NCBI RefSeq assembly: GCF_020536995.1
Contig: NC_068366.1
Coordinates: 32,852,611-32,916,610 of the forward strand
DNA: 64,000 nucleotides
Reading direction: 5' to 3'
DNA from: Dreissena polymorpha
Taxonomy: Eukaryota; Mollusca; Bivalvia; Myida; Dreissenidae
The number at the start of each line of letters is the position of its first letter. Within the stretch, counting starts at the first letter, position 1. This document shows, piece by piece, positions 10,189 to 45,600 of this stretch. Both the position numbers and the translations under genes were made by a program. The notes beneath the pieces were generated by a model, which made no database searches, was not told the DNA's origin, and saw only the letters and a list, made by a program, of their open reading frames with translations.

Positions 10189-11944
10189 ATATTACATATC
10201 GTTATTATAAATTGTAACAAAATGACGTCGCGAGCGGGCCGTAATTCGTATCTAGCGGGCCAATAAAAATTATAAAATAATTATAATAAATTTTAAAATA
10301 ATAAAATCGGCCCTAGCCGCATTTGGCCGTCGGGCCGTTATTTCGGCAGCAGGCCGATCGTAGACGTCCGACCCAGCTCTGTCGTGTGATATTTAAGTAT
10401 TTGATATATGAAGGCTGGAAACATAATTAATAAAAGTGGGACAACACAATGTTGTTGTCTGTGTTTATTTACAGTGATGTTTCTATTCCGGGTCCAATTG
10501 CGGCAAGCAAGTGCGGCGGTAGAGCGGATTGGTGTTGTAGTGCCCAGCGGGCAAACTATTATTAGTCTAGTCGACATACTAAACAATTAAAGCAATATTT
10601 TACCCTTAATATTAATGTGTTCAATACATTTTTATTTTGGTAAATCGTGTAGCGCTGATGGATCCGAATCTTCATTAGAAATACCAGGCATACGTTCGTC
10701 TGATACGTTTAAAAAATATCCTCACGTTTATACTGTGTAGTGTATGCATTTACCAATGTAGGCAACATTTTTTTTCGGCAGAGCATTTATTAATTGATAA
10801 CATTTGTAACATACCTTATACTCATTGATTTGAAATGTATTTGTCTAACCTTTCATGCAAAAGTAAACCAACTCAATACAATATGTCAATGGTAAAATCA
10901 ATTGTTAAACGCTCACCACACGATGTTTACCTGTTTTTTTATGCTATAATTTAATTCAAGGCCAAGTGTCTGCATAATGCATGAACTATTTGAAACTGTA
11001 TTATTCGATAGATTTATCCCGGTCTTAATTTATTTTCGCAAATTATTAAAAACATACAAAAACGAGGACAGCAATCAACACAACCGACAACAAAAACATA
11101 TACAACTCACATTGGTGGTGTAGGGTTCAAAAACAAATGATATATGTTGAATGTAAGCTCTTTCTTTTTTTCCTGTTCTCTTTTAATGACTCTCGATGCT
11201 TTTTTAAAAGAAATACATAAAAACAGTGTCGAATAATTGAACAATTCAATAAATATTATAAATATTTTTTTGTATTTCTCTCTTTATTGATTTTTATGAC
11301 TGTAGTTCAATGAACAAAAATAATCATTTGAAAGCCATCTTTGATTTACGCTTACTCAAAAACGGATGTTCCTCACAATAAAGCGATACAATTTGGATCC
11401 GTTTAGTTATTTTGTTTCATAAAACAAACCGTAATAATACAGTTGTCATGTGCTACGTACATGTATAAATTTGATTTTAGTCTACACGTTGTATAATAGT
11501 TCCCATTTCCAATACGAATCAATAATACTTATAATAGTAGAATCCAAAAAGCTGGCATTATTATGCATTATTTACACGTTTGACATGTAGTCGTTTTCAG
11601 TGCGTCATGAAATTATACAGGTTTTATATTGAAAGTCAATACAGCTATAGTATGGCATGTATTCGCATATGTAACCGGAAGGCGATATATAATATATTCT
11701 TTATTTACTCCGATATCGAAGATTCGAACAGCATAATTATACAATAATCACAAAGCATGTTTATCATAGAAAGAGTGGCATAATTTACAAAATATATAAT
11801 CATGAATAAATACACACTAACAAAAAATAATGCTTAATGATATCATTTCAACTGTTGTTATTCATGTATTTACAATATCACATACAAAGTCGAAAGCGAA
11901 ATTGGTGTAATATTTGTAAACTTATAAAGTATTCAATTACCACA
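10189..11944. other. Non-coding, no gene recognised
   Basis: The first 400 bases contain patches rich in CGGGCC/GGCCG words that stand out from the AT-rich surroundings and may be a remnant of another repeat. A 60-codon open frame at 10408-10590 has no recognisable domain. The rest is plain AT-rich DNA. Confidence 0.5.
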
Positions 11945-13060
11945 CTATTTCACTATAGTGCCTCTCATGTTCGACGAAGCTTCACACATCAGTGCACCGC
12001 TCGACATGTAACGGTCACATTTCAGTCCAAGATGTGTGCACGATTCTGCTTCCTGTATAGTTTCACGTCCGAGTGTCCAAATTCGTTTAGGTCGACTGCA
12101 TCGCTGTTCGTTGAATACTACAACTGCACATTTTGATGGACTATATTCAAAGCGCCATTTACACGAATAGTCATAGCATATTTTCATCATGCCATCAAGT
12201 GCTTGCTTTGAAAATGCAATTAGAATAATGTCGTCTGCTACTGTAGGACTGTTCATATTCATTAACATACAAACACCTTGACCACAATGTTCAAGAGCAT
12301 TAATTAACCCATTTATATATACTAGATAACATTTCGGTGAACTTTTCCCGCCTCTGACGAACATGGAACCATTTTGATGTATGGCCACGATTTTTGACAC
12401 AACTAGTCATGTTCGCGTATAATTCCATGAATGCGAGCAGTGAAGTGTAGTCATATTTGTTTGGAGCTTGTAAAAGAGGTCGTCATGCAAAACTTTATCG
12501 AACGCTTGTCTCCCATCCAGGTAGCACACGTATAGCTTTGATCCATGTTCACGTGCAAAATAAACACTTTCTCGTAACATGAATGACGTCATAAGACAGC
12601 CAAAGCCCTCTTGGAAACCACACTGTTGAATGTTAAGGTCAGCCATCATATTTGTACAACATCGTTGTAACAGCACAGATTCAAAGAGCTTTAACACAAT
12701 TGAGGTAAGGGTTATAGCTCTGTAGCTATCCGGATTGTCCTTTGTTTTCGATCCTCCTTTATGTAGGGTTATTATTACACCACGCTTGAGAATGTCAGGA
12801 ATGTACACTTTACGAAGAATTGCAGTGAAGAAATTAGCTAATAATGGCGAAATAGCACTCGCTGCTGGCTTGAGATGCTCGTATGTTATACCATCATATC
12901 CATGGGGCCTTTTCCTTTGGACAAGAACGTATACACCTCTCAATGTCTTCGGGCATTACTGTGGCGTTGCTGTCCGGTATCAATGTCTCACGCAGTTGCC
13001 CGACATTCTGTGACACATCACGCCATTTGCCATCAAAATGTTCAGAGTTTTATGGCGAAT
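11945..13060 (-). pseudogene. LINE reverse transcriptase fragment (broken)
   Basis: Read on the minus strand, 13050-12407 gives typical non-LTR reverse transcriptase: KRPHGYDGITYEHLK, then DSYRAITLTSIVLKLFE and VCYLDGRQAFDKVLHDDLFY. 12400-11945 continues the same protein in another frame with VADDIILIAFS, the YXDD-type active site written VADD, followed by the thumb-side block ending near EYSPSKCAVVVFN. At least one frameshift near 12410-12460 separates the two parts and another break lies near 12910. Endonuclease and 3' tail are not seen. Probably a CR1/Jockey-group LINE, but the clade is a guess. It lies upstream of the first visible GPCR exon and opposite to it. Confidence 0.85.
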
Positions 13061-13129
13061 ATAGTCTTTCATAATAAAACCCCCTCTTGTTCCGTAAACG
13101 CTTTCTGGTCACGATATACAATTTCACCG

Positions 13130-13640
13130 AACTTGATACGAGATCATTTAATCACGATACCGGATCGCGATATTATTATCGTGATTTCGCATCGTTGACT
13201 TGCAATTTCGTCGCGAAATATGTTGACTCCGCATCGTAATATCGCGTTCTCGCCCATGTTATTTAAAGGCAGATGGAGCGAAATAACGATGTGAAGTTGG
13301 AATATTACGATGCACAAGTTCTATAAAAAATAAGCATATTACTGTATCGTAGTATATAGCGATTTAACATATAGTGTTTCGTTGTTTCGACCTCTTAACA
13401 AACAAGGATTGCGTGAAGACACGATGCGAAGACAATAGATTACTGTGCGGAATCATTATATTATCGCGATCTCGCGTTCTCAACTCATGATCTCGTGTTC
13501 TGACATCATCAGTTCGCACCTTCCTATCGTATATTCGCGTCATCGCCATTTCGATCGGGAGGTCGATAATGCGGAACAAAAAGTGGAAGTAACGGAAAAC
13601 CGTAGTATGTTATGGTCGAACGCGCGTGGTGGGAATGAAA
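13130..13640. repeat. Dispersed repeat candidate rich in TCGCG words
   Basis: About 500 bases with many copies of words such as ATCGCG, CTCGCGTTCTC and TTTCGC in both orientations (for example around 13160-13270 and 13450-13560). The CpG-rich composition is unlike the flanks. I cannot define the ends or the class. Confidence 0.4.
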
Positions 13641-13848
13641 TATATTATTTATAATTACAGTATAAAATAATAACAGTGGCATCACAAACTATTGATTGTG
13701 TGAAATTACAGAAAACTGCTTTTCCATGACATATCCTTTCTTCAAATTTTATTTCTTGAAAACATTTTGAACGGTGGCTATACATTATAACTTATAATTG
13801 GTATGTTTTATCTTTCACGAATATAGTTGTCACATCTTATGTTTACAG

Positions 13849-37056
<23,208 letters not shown>

Positions 37057-37486
37057 ACTAACTTGCAGAGACAGTCGCGGGTTTCGAGATATGCCCCAGA
37101 AAAAAACGACACAAATCCCGACGGCTTGACAGACAGCGTTATTCTAGCAAACCCGCTTACAACGTGGTTTATGGGAAATATATCAAGAAATGAAATGGAA
37201 TTAAAATGAAACTAAAAAGAATTGATATTGAGGAGCGAAAAACTATGAAAAACGAATGCATGTGGAATTATAGTGAATGTGTAAACGTTTTTATATAAAT
37301 ATGTAAGTGTGTGTGTTCAGTATTAAAGTAACGATTGAAATTTGACATCTGCCCATAACTCCTCAACCCAGGTCTCACATGCTTTGAAACAGAAATGTTG
37401 TTCTGTGTTTGATGTTTTTGGCTTTGTGTGTGTGTGTGTGCAACAAATGATTTGTAATCGAGAAAATATATTAAACATGTCAATCA

Positions 37487-37735
37487 AAGTTCAAGGTCAA
37501 GGTCACAGGGGTAAAAAAAATTGTGCGAATGGAAAGGCCTTGTCCATATACACATGAATACCAAATATGAAGGTTATATCTCAAGGGACATAGAAGTTAT
37601 GAGCATTTTATTTTTCGAAACCTAAAGTTAAACGCAAATTGTGACGGAAAGACGGACATTCGGACAGACAGACAGGCGGACAGACGGACAGTCCGATCAC
37701 TATATGCCCCCTTTTCTTCGAAAGGGGGCATAAAA
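37487..37735 (+). repeat. Pearl-like repeat family A, truncated copy
   Basis: One core unit (TTCAAGGTCAAGGTCACAGG ... CATAGAAGTTATGAGC) is followed by GACA/GGAC microsatellite and a terminal hairpin with arms TATGCCCCC and GGGGGCATA (37703-37732). The head is missing. Lies 430 bases downstream of the GPCR stop. Confidence 0.8.
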
Positions 37736-37904
37736 ACATCCAACCTCGAATAACAATTAACACATAAATGACACAACTACACTGTATTATTATGAAAACA
37801 TTAATAATCAAAGGGGAGTAACTACTGTAAACTTAAATGCAATATTTTAGAAGAGTTGTCTCGCATGTTACATTACCTTAATTCATGATAGTTTACAAGC
37901 CTTT

Positions 37905-38616
37905 TTACTATATAAATATAAGGAAAACTGCCCCCCCCCCCTGGCAACCATGTTTTTCAACGGACCGTAACCATTTTCAAACTTAACTCACATATCTAGG
38001 AAACAAAAGTTCTGACAAAATTTCATGAAAATTGGGCCAAAAATGTGACTTCTAGAGTATTGACATGTTTTCACTACATACATATAGAGAAAAAAGCCCC
38101 GCCCACTGGCGGCCATGTTTTTTCACCGATCTGGACCATTTTCGAACTCGTCCGAGAAATCAATAAAACCAATGTTATGACTAACTTTCATGATGATTGA
38201 GCAAAAATTGTGACTTCCAGTGTTTATAAGGTTTCTCTATAGCCAAATAAGGAAAACTGCCCCGCCCACCGGCGGCCATGTTTTTCAACGGACCGGAACC
38301 ACTTTTGAACTCAACCAACATATCATTAAGACAAACATTTTGACCAAGTTACATGAAGATTGGGCATGAAATGTGACTTCTACAGTGTTTACAAGTTGTT
38401 GTTTTTTTTTACCTATTGACCTAGTTTTTGACCCGGCACGACCCAGTTTCGAACTCGACCGAGATTTCATTTGCACGAAGCTTCTGACCAAGTTTCATGA
38501 AGATCAGACAATAAATATGGCCTCTAGAGTGTTTACAAACAAATGTTAACGGACGGACGGACGACGGACAAAGACCGGTCACAAAAGCTCACCTGAGCAA
38601 TCAGGTGAGCTAAAAA
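37905..38616 (+). repeat. Pearl-like repeat family B
   Basis: About four diverged tandem units of roughly 160 bp (GCCCCGCCCACCGGCGGCCA ... TTTCATGAAGATTG ... GTGACTTCTAGAGTGTT), then GGACGGACGGACG and a perfect terminal hairpin with arms AGCTCACCTGA / TCAGGTGAGCT (38586-38611), then AAAA. Confidence 0.85.
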
Positions 38617-39110
38617 TTATATGGTTTGAAGAGGGCATTAATTTAATAATATCTACAACTTAATATTAATGAATCCCAATGAAAGATTCATCCGATCTAA
38701 GGTGAACTTTAAATATTTATAGGTTGATTATTTTAAGAATTAGCCAAAGGTCTTAATGCAGAATATGTCCATGACCCAGTTTTAAACCGTGTTTTGTTAT
38801 TGCAATCCATTGCAACTTTCGTTTTAATAGTAATATATTAGATATTGCTATATAATATTGTAATGCTTTTTAAGTTGGCATACTTATTTTCACATGTATG
38901 GGATATGTTTTTTATCCAGTATAATTTATATTGTGACCACATTTCACCTTAAAGCAATTAGCCGTTGTTTCAAATTTCGAAATCCAAATTTTACAAGCCA
39001 TTATCAGTGCTTATTTCATCCTACCTTACCGCTTAAATGTAGTTTTGTAGCTGGAAAATCCACTAAGTCAATGTGAATTTGACGATTTGACATCAGCGGC
39101 AATTCCAATT

Positions 39111-40168
39111 TTGAATATTTTGTGGCAAAACATTTGGCCAAGACTTTAAAAAGTGAAGATATATTACATCATAAATGTGGCCTCTCTAGAGTGTTAAAAA
39201 GTTTTTTACTAAGATTTTCCTTGGTGGCCAAGTTTTTGGATGCACATGACCCAGTTTTATACTCAGCCTACAATTTATCCAGATACACATGATGACCCAA
39301 GTTTCATCAAGATTGAATGAACAAGAGCTGTCCCCATAGGATGACATATGCCCCCTATAAACGCTTTGATAGAAGTCATGAGCATTTTTCGAAACCTTAA
39401 CGCAGATTTCGAAACCTAAACGCGGACCCTAAGTTCAAGGTCAAGGTCACAGGGGTCAACATTTTTGTGCGTATGGAAAAGCCTTGTCCATGTACACATG
39501 CATACCAAATATGAAGGTATAATCTCAAGGGACATAGAAGTTATGAGTATTTTTCGAAACCTAAACGCAGATTTCGAAACCTAAACTAGGACCCTAAGTT
39601 AAAGGTCAAAGTCACAGGGGTCAAAATTTTTGTGCGTATGGAAAAGACTTGTCCATGTACACATGCATACCAAATTTGAAGGTTATATCTCAAGGGACAT
39701 AGAAGTAATGAGCATTTTTCGAAACCTAAACGCAGATTTTGAAACCTAAACGCAGACCCTTAGTTCAAGGTCAAGGTCACAGGGGTAAAAATATGTGTGG
39801 GTATGGAAAGGCCTTGTCCATATACACATGCATACCAAATATGAAGGTAATATCTCAAGGAACATACTAGTTATTAGCGTTTTTCGAAACCTAAACGCAG
39901 ATTTCGAAACCTAAATGCGGACCCTAAGTTCAACGTCAAGGTCACAGGGGTCAAAATTTTTCGAAACCTAAACGCAAAGTGTGATGGACAGACGGACGGA
40001 CAGTCCGATCACTAAATGGCCTCCTTCTGGGGCATAAAAATGTGGTCTCTAGAGTGGTAGTGAGAAAAAAGTAGACTACATACACTGCACAATGTCTGAC
40101 ACCATACACAGATTGATCAGAATAGCTCACTTTGAACACGTTGTGCTCAGATGAGCTAAAAAATATTT
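39111..40168 (+). repeat. Second family B copy, interrupted by family A
   Basis: 39111-39319 and 40037-40168 are the two halves of a family B repeat (left half ends in TTTCATCAAGATTGAATGA, right half resumes with ATGTGGTCTCTAGAGTG). The right half ends in a decayed form of the family B tail, AGCTCACTTTG ... CTCAGATGAGCT. Confidence 0.7.
39320..40036 (+). repeat. Pearl-like repeat family A, nested copy with head
   Basis: Head ACAAGAGCTGTCCCCATAGG then ATATGCCCCC; four tandem units of about 165 bp (TTCAAGGTCAAGGTCA-type cores at 39433, 39601, 39763, 39930); GGACGGACAG; a degenerate tail ending GGGGCATAAAA. Inserted in a family B copy. Confidence 0.8.
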
Positions 40169-40539
40169 GCATTTTAATAAATGGTGCAGCACATCCACCA
40201 AACATGTATTCAATTTTTTGTTGTCTAACCTTCACTGTAATCATGTTATTTTACAATTTCTTTAAAAGACTTGCAAATAAAATGTTCAAACGCAAAATGC
40301 AATGATTTTAATTCTTTTTTATAGTAAGGACTACATCGTTTTTGTTTTCACAGTCAATTTGATAAACCAACGCAAAACATTGCAGTAACATTCATTCATG
40401 ATATATTTTTGAAAATCACTTTTAGAAAACAACAAAAACACACCATAAATAAAATGCTATTAACATATTTGTGACAATCATAAGCTGTAAATCATTTAAA
40501 AAACACTACACAATAGGGCAATAATGCTCTCATCAACAA

Positions 40540-41545
40540 GGAATTTTTCTAAAAATGTAGAGTTCACAAGGTTTCACAGTAGACATATAATGAAAACCAG
40601 TTGAACACCTTGCTGCCATGTTTTTAAACAGCCCAGAGTTAATATTTTGACAAAGTTTCAATACAAGTGGGTACAAATATAACTTTCTTGAGTGTTCATA
40701 TACTTTTATTTTATACACATTTAATTTAACAAAATTGCCCCGTCTCATGGTTGCCATATTTTTCAAACGAAAGGAACCATATCTCACTTGTCTGAGAAAT
40801 TATGACAACAAATGTTCAGAGCAAGTGTCATGAAGATTGCTCAAACAAATGTGACTTCTAAAGAGTTCAAAAGCTTTTTCTTGAACTTGATCTAGTTTTT
40901 GAGGCCACACCACTAGTTTCAAATTTGTCTAGGATATCATACACGTTTCATAAAGATTACACAATAAAATTTGACCCTTTTGTGTTTCACAAGCTTTTTT
41001 TTTTATTTGACCAAGTTGTTGATCCCATGTGCTGAGATTTCATTGCCATAATGTTCAGACCAAGTTTCATGAAGATAAATATGGCCTCTTGAGTGTTCAC
41101 AAGCTTTTCCTTATAAGGACCTGGTGACCTAGTTTTTGACCTCTTAGTGACCCAATTCCAAACAGGTTCGAGATATCGTTGGAACAATTTTCTGATCAAG
41201 TTTCATGAAAATATGGCACTAAATAAATCCTGTAGTTTCATCGCAAGCTGTTCCTATAATTTGACATAGTTATTAACCGCTCATGACTAAATTTCAAACT
41301 CAGCAGAGATTTGATAGGGAATAATGTTCTGACCAATTTCAATAAGATTGGAAATAAATGTGGCCTCCAAAGTATTCACAAGGTTTTCTTCAATTTGACA
41401 TGGTGATCTAGTTTTTGACCCCACATGACCCAATTTTTTAAACTGGGCACAGATATCATTGGGACAAATGGTCTTTTAAAGTGTTAACAATGCAATTGTT
41501 GATGACGCACAGCAAACAAAATGGTATCACAAAAGCTAAAAATTT
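40540..41545 (+). repeat. Strongly decayed family B-like tandem repeat
   Basis: About six degenerate units with the family B words GCCCCG, GGTTGCCAT, TTTCATGAAGAT, GACCTAGTTTTTGACC and GTGTTCACAAGC. Ends in a tail remnant CACAAAAGCTAAAAA. Confidence 0.65.
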
Positions 41546-42434
41546 TAAGTTTCAAAATAAGAAAAAGATACAAGAAAAAGATTATCAAATTATTGGGAAT
41601 AGTAATAAAATGAGCTAAGCTTAATTATATTAGCTGATAGATGTCATGTTCATTAAAAAGTCAAGTATAAGATCACGCTGAGAGGCAATATTATGTTTAT
41701 TTAAAACCAGATGTATAAAGATATGCTGTCAATTGTCCTTGATAGCATTCAGTGAATTTCTTGCTACTGAGTGACTGAAACCAATTTTATTTAACATTTT
41801 ATAACATAATACAATTCAACTTTAATATTTCATGTAGTTTTTTTAGTATTGGTGTTGATTTAATGAATTTCATGACATCATGTGAAATCATATTATATAA
41901 CAGCAAATAATGTTTAATCCATGTAGAACTTTCCACAAGAAAAGCTCTTTATTCTTGAGAGGTTAAGTGGTCAAGTCAAATCCAGGAAAAATATAGATCT
42001 TCATCATTTAGAGTCAATTACATGCAGCATTGTATTGAATTCTTGAAAGGTCTTAGTAAAATTCTTGCAAAAAATTAAAGTTGAACTTAAAAAAAATAAA
42101 AATTAAACATGGTATCAAGCCATCACAGTTTTATCTTATTAAAAACCAGAATTTCTTTGAAATTAATTAAGTAATTGCCCTTTGTATAATTGTCTTCCGC
42201 AAAAATATATCAATTAGATTTAAATTGGTTGTATATAATGAAAATATATCAATATAGAACCTTGAGATTTTTTTCAATTAATAAATAAGACCTATCTGTT
42301 TTCCCCAACTTTGGCTAATCAAGGAAAAGATCACATGTATAGGTCCAACTAATACTTCTAACATTAATCAATCTATTGTTTAAATTCTTTTCAATAGCCG
42401 GAAAAAAAATCTCCAATCTATCAAAGCCGATCAA
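41546..42434. other. Intergenic, downstream of ZMPSTE24, no gene seen
   Basis: Plain AT-rich DNA; it probably includes the 3' UTR of the minus-strand protease gene. I did not pick a single poly(A) site. Confidence 0.5.
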
Positions 42435-42653
42435 TCACTCTGTTTTCTCGAGTGCCCTAAGCCTCTCCAGTAGAGGAGGATGGGAGAAGTGCCAGGTGGA
42501 GTAGAGCCAGTCGTTGACGGGGAAGCCCAGGTTGTCTTTGTTGAGCTTGATGAGGGCGGTCTTCAGGTTGGAAGAGTGCTGCAGGCTTTTGGCAAAGGCG
42601 TCTGCTTGAAACTCGAACATGCGGGAGAGAACCGTCACACAGAAGGAGAGGAT
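42435..42653 (-). CDS. ZMPSTE24: ZMPSTE24 last exon, third zinc ligand and stop
   Basis: 72 codons and TGA, acceptor TTTCCAG. Encodes [16 protein letters not shown] with the glutamate ligand, then [20 protein letters not shown] and [12 protein letters not shown]. The C-terminus lacks an obvious ER retrieval signal. Confidence 0.97.
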   Translation of the reverse strand: MLSFCVTVLSRMFEFQADAFAKSLQHSSNLKTALIKLNKDNLGFPVNDWLYSTWHFSHPPLLERLRALEKTE

Positions 42654-45600
42654 CTGGAAAGGTTGAGCGTAAGTAGTTGTGTGGATTGAAAATCAGACAT
42701 TGTCTGTTGGTGAAAAAAATAATGTGAAAATCAGAAATTGTCTGTTGGTGAAAAAATAATGTGAAGTCAAATATTGTCTGTTGGTGAAAAAATAATTTGA
42801 CAATCAGATATTTTCTCTTCATGGAAAATAGTTGTAAAAATCACAACCAAAAAAAGGTGAAAATCAGATACATGTATTGTCTACTGGCATAAAATAAAGG
42901 TAAAAAATCCAATATTGTCTGTTGGTAAAAAAATAAAGATGTGTCTGTTGGTAAAAAAAATAAGATAAAAATACAATATTGTATTTTGGTAAAAAAAGGT
43001 GAAAATCATATATCTGTTTCCCAAGTAAACATGAAAATCAGATATTGTTTGTTGGTAAAAAATAAAAGTGAAAATCAGATGTTGTATGTTGGTGGAAAAT
43101 AAAAGTATACAATCAGATATTGTCTTTTGATGAAAATGTAAAGATGGAAATCAGATATTGTCCTAAGGTAAAAAATAAAGGTAAACATCAGATACCAGGG
43201 AATTATCTATTTCCAAACAAATTAAGATGAAAATCAGATATTGTCTGTTGGGAAAAAATAAAGGTGAAAATAAGATATTGTCTGTTGGTGAATAAAAAAG
43301 GTGAAAACAAGATATTGTCTGTTGGTATTTTTTTAGTGACAATCAGATATCATCTGTTTCCCAAAAAATAGAGGTGAAAATCAGATATTGTCTGTAAGTG
43401 AAACTCTGAGTTTGTCGGTTGATTAAAATTGTGTATTGTCTTAATTGTCTGTTTCTAACAAATTCTGTTTACTTAAAAAAATCTGAGGAGACAAGAGTAA
43501 TAATCAATCATGGCACAAATATTATGTTTACAAATCTATTATTAAGTTGGTTGAAGATCCAAATTAAAATTGTTTGACATGGAGTGAGAAAATATAAGAA
43601 ACGTGGTTTTATGGCCAATCTTCAAGTACTTGCACATACATTTATAAAACCTCATCTTTGATGGAGGAGCAACAAACCTTATCTTTTTTTTATTCAGGCA
43701 ATGATTTTAGGACAGAATTTAAATATTTAAACGACTAAAGATAAAATCCATGACATGTATAACTATTGTTTGTTAACAACTTACCTCATTGTATGGTGAG
43801 AAGACATATTGGAATATAATGATAAGTCCGATGATAGTGGGACGTGTGTCAAATCCGAATGCAGAGTACAGAACCTGTTGGTCAATAAGCAACCCAAAGG
43901 CAGCAAAACATAGGAATGAGTTAACCTGAAAAGAAAAACATCAAAGTTCAAAACCTAAAAAAAGCTTAAAGCCTCTATAACGCTCAAATTCAACGAAAAT
44001 TTCGTACAGTATTTCGTAAAATAAAGTTAAACAATTAAAAATCAGTGTTCCTTATGGCAATTGCCGAAATTTCAACGCTAGATGTGGTCTGGTAAAATAG
44101 ATGTTTGTAGATACAAAATGCTGTTTTTTTGTTTTGTTTTCATATTTAATTCCATTTTAATTTCCCGCAACAATATCTAATCATATGACACATGAACACC
44201 ATTTTAGTGTTTGTGTGTCGTATGAATAGATATATTCGCGTGAAATTAAAATGGAATTAATTGTGTCACAAATAAATAAAAACGAGCATTTTGTATCAAC
44301 AAAAATCTATGTAATCATACCACATCTAGCGTTGAAATTGTGGCTATTGCTACACATGTAAACTGATTGTTTTTGTGTAAACTTTATTTTACAAAATACT
44401 TTACGAAATTTTCGTTGATTTTGAGCATTATAGAGGCTTTAACAAGGATTTTATAAACATATTTTTCATGGTGAGAGCTCAATAATAATTTAATATCATT
44501 AAATATATTTCATGGTAAATGTGCAGACAGGCCTTGAGCTTTCCTAACCGAAAATGGCATTCTACTTATTTTCTCACTACAAGGGTCATAAATTTATTAT
44601 ATAGATATGTCATCCAAAACACACTGTTTACAAGGGTCATAAATTTATTATACAGATATGTCATGCCAGACACACTATGAACTATTCACGCACCTGTGAG
44701 ATGACTAAATTTTTGAGGATATGCCCCAGTTTCCAGTGGCCCAGTTCATGGGAGAGCACTGCCAGTATCTCTTCATTGTTACAGCCTGTCTTCTTATGTC
44801 CCTTGGTATTCTCTTCTACCTTAGTTGCCTCCCCTGAGTCTCCCACTTTCGTTTCCAGCTTGCTTGATTCACCTTCCTGAATTAAAGCAGACATTTATTT
44901 CATTATTTGTACTTTTCATAGTTTTAATCCAATAGCAAAGACAACATATGGTTGGTGTTGAATTAAACAGTTGAGACATGTCAATCAAAGAATGAGTTTG
45001 ATCAATTATGTTTTGATATTTCAGTTATTATTATTACATGTATTAACAAGACTTTTGCCAAGCAATATATGTCCCCTACTGGCTCCACCATTGTCAGATT
45101 TTATTTTTTTATTTGTTGCCATAGCAACCAGAATGTTTGACATAGGAACAAAATGAAATGATGTGCATAATGTCCATATTGTCATCTATCCATGTTTCAA
45201 GTTTCATGAAAAAATATGAAGAACTTTTAAAGTTATCGCAGGATCCAGAAAAGTGTGACAGACTCACGGACTGACGGACACACAGAGCGCAAACCATGAA
45301 ACCGGTAGGGGACAATAATATCATATTATCAACATTTATAATTTATTAACAACTTATTCATAGTCAAACAAACTTGGACAAACAGGCCCAGCCATCTATG
45401 CTTCATCAAATTATATGGCTAACTGGTCATATTGTCAAGGTACTGCATGCAAAAACATGAGATCCATTTGCTTTAACTGTAACTTCCAAGACAGCTAAAA
45501 GACTGTAAACGTTGTAAACAACTAAAATATGAAGTGACCAGATTATCAAATATTTTCAGAGAACGCAATTATAAAATATGAAATTAAGTTCTTGTTAATT

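Noticed and set aside
10408-10590. 60-codon frame after a TTTACAG acceptor-like site
   Set aside because: Considered as an upstream GPCR exon, but it ends in a stop without a donor and shows no extracellular-domain pattern.
42685-43410. CRISPR-like array of short repeats
   Set aside because: Units are directly adjacent with no unique spacers, degenerate, and inside an intron of an animal gene; it is a minisatellite.
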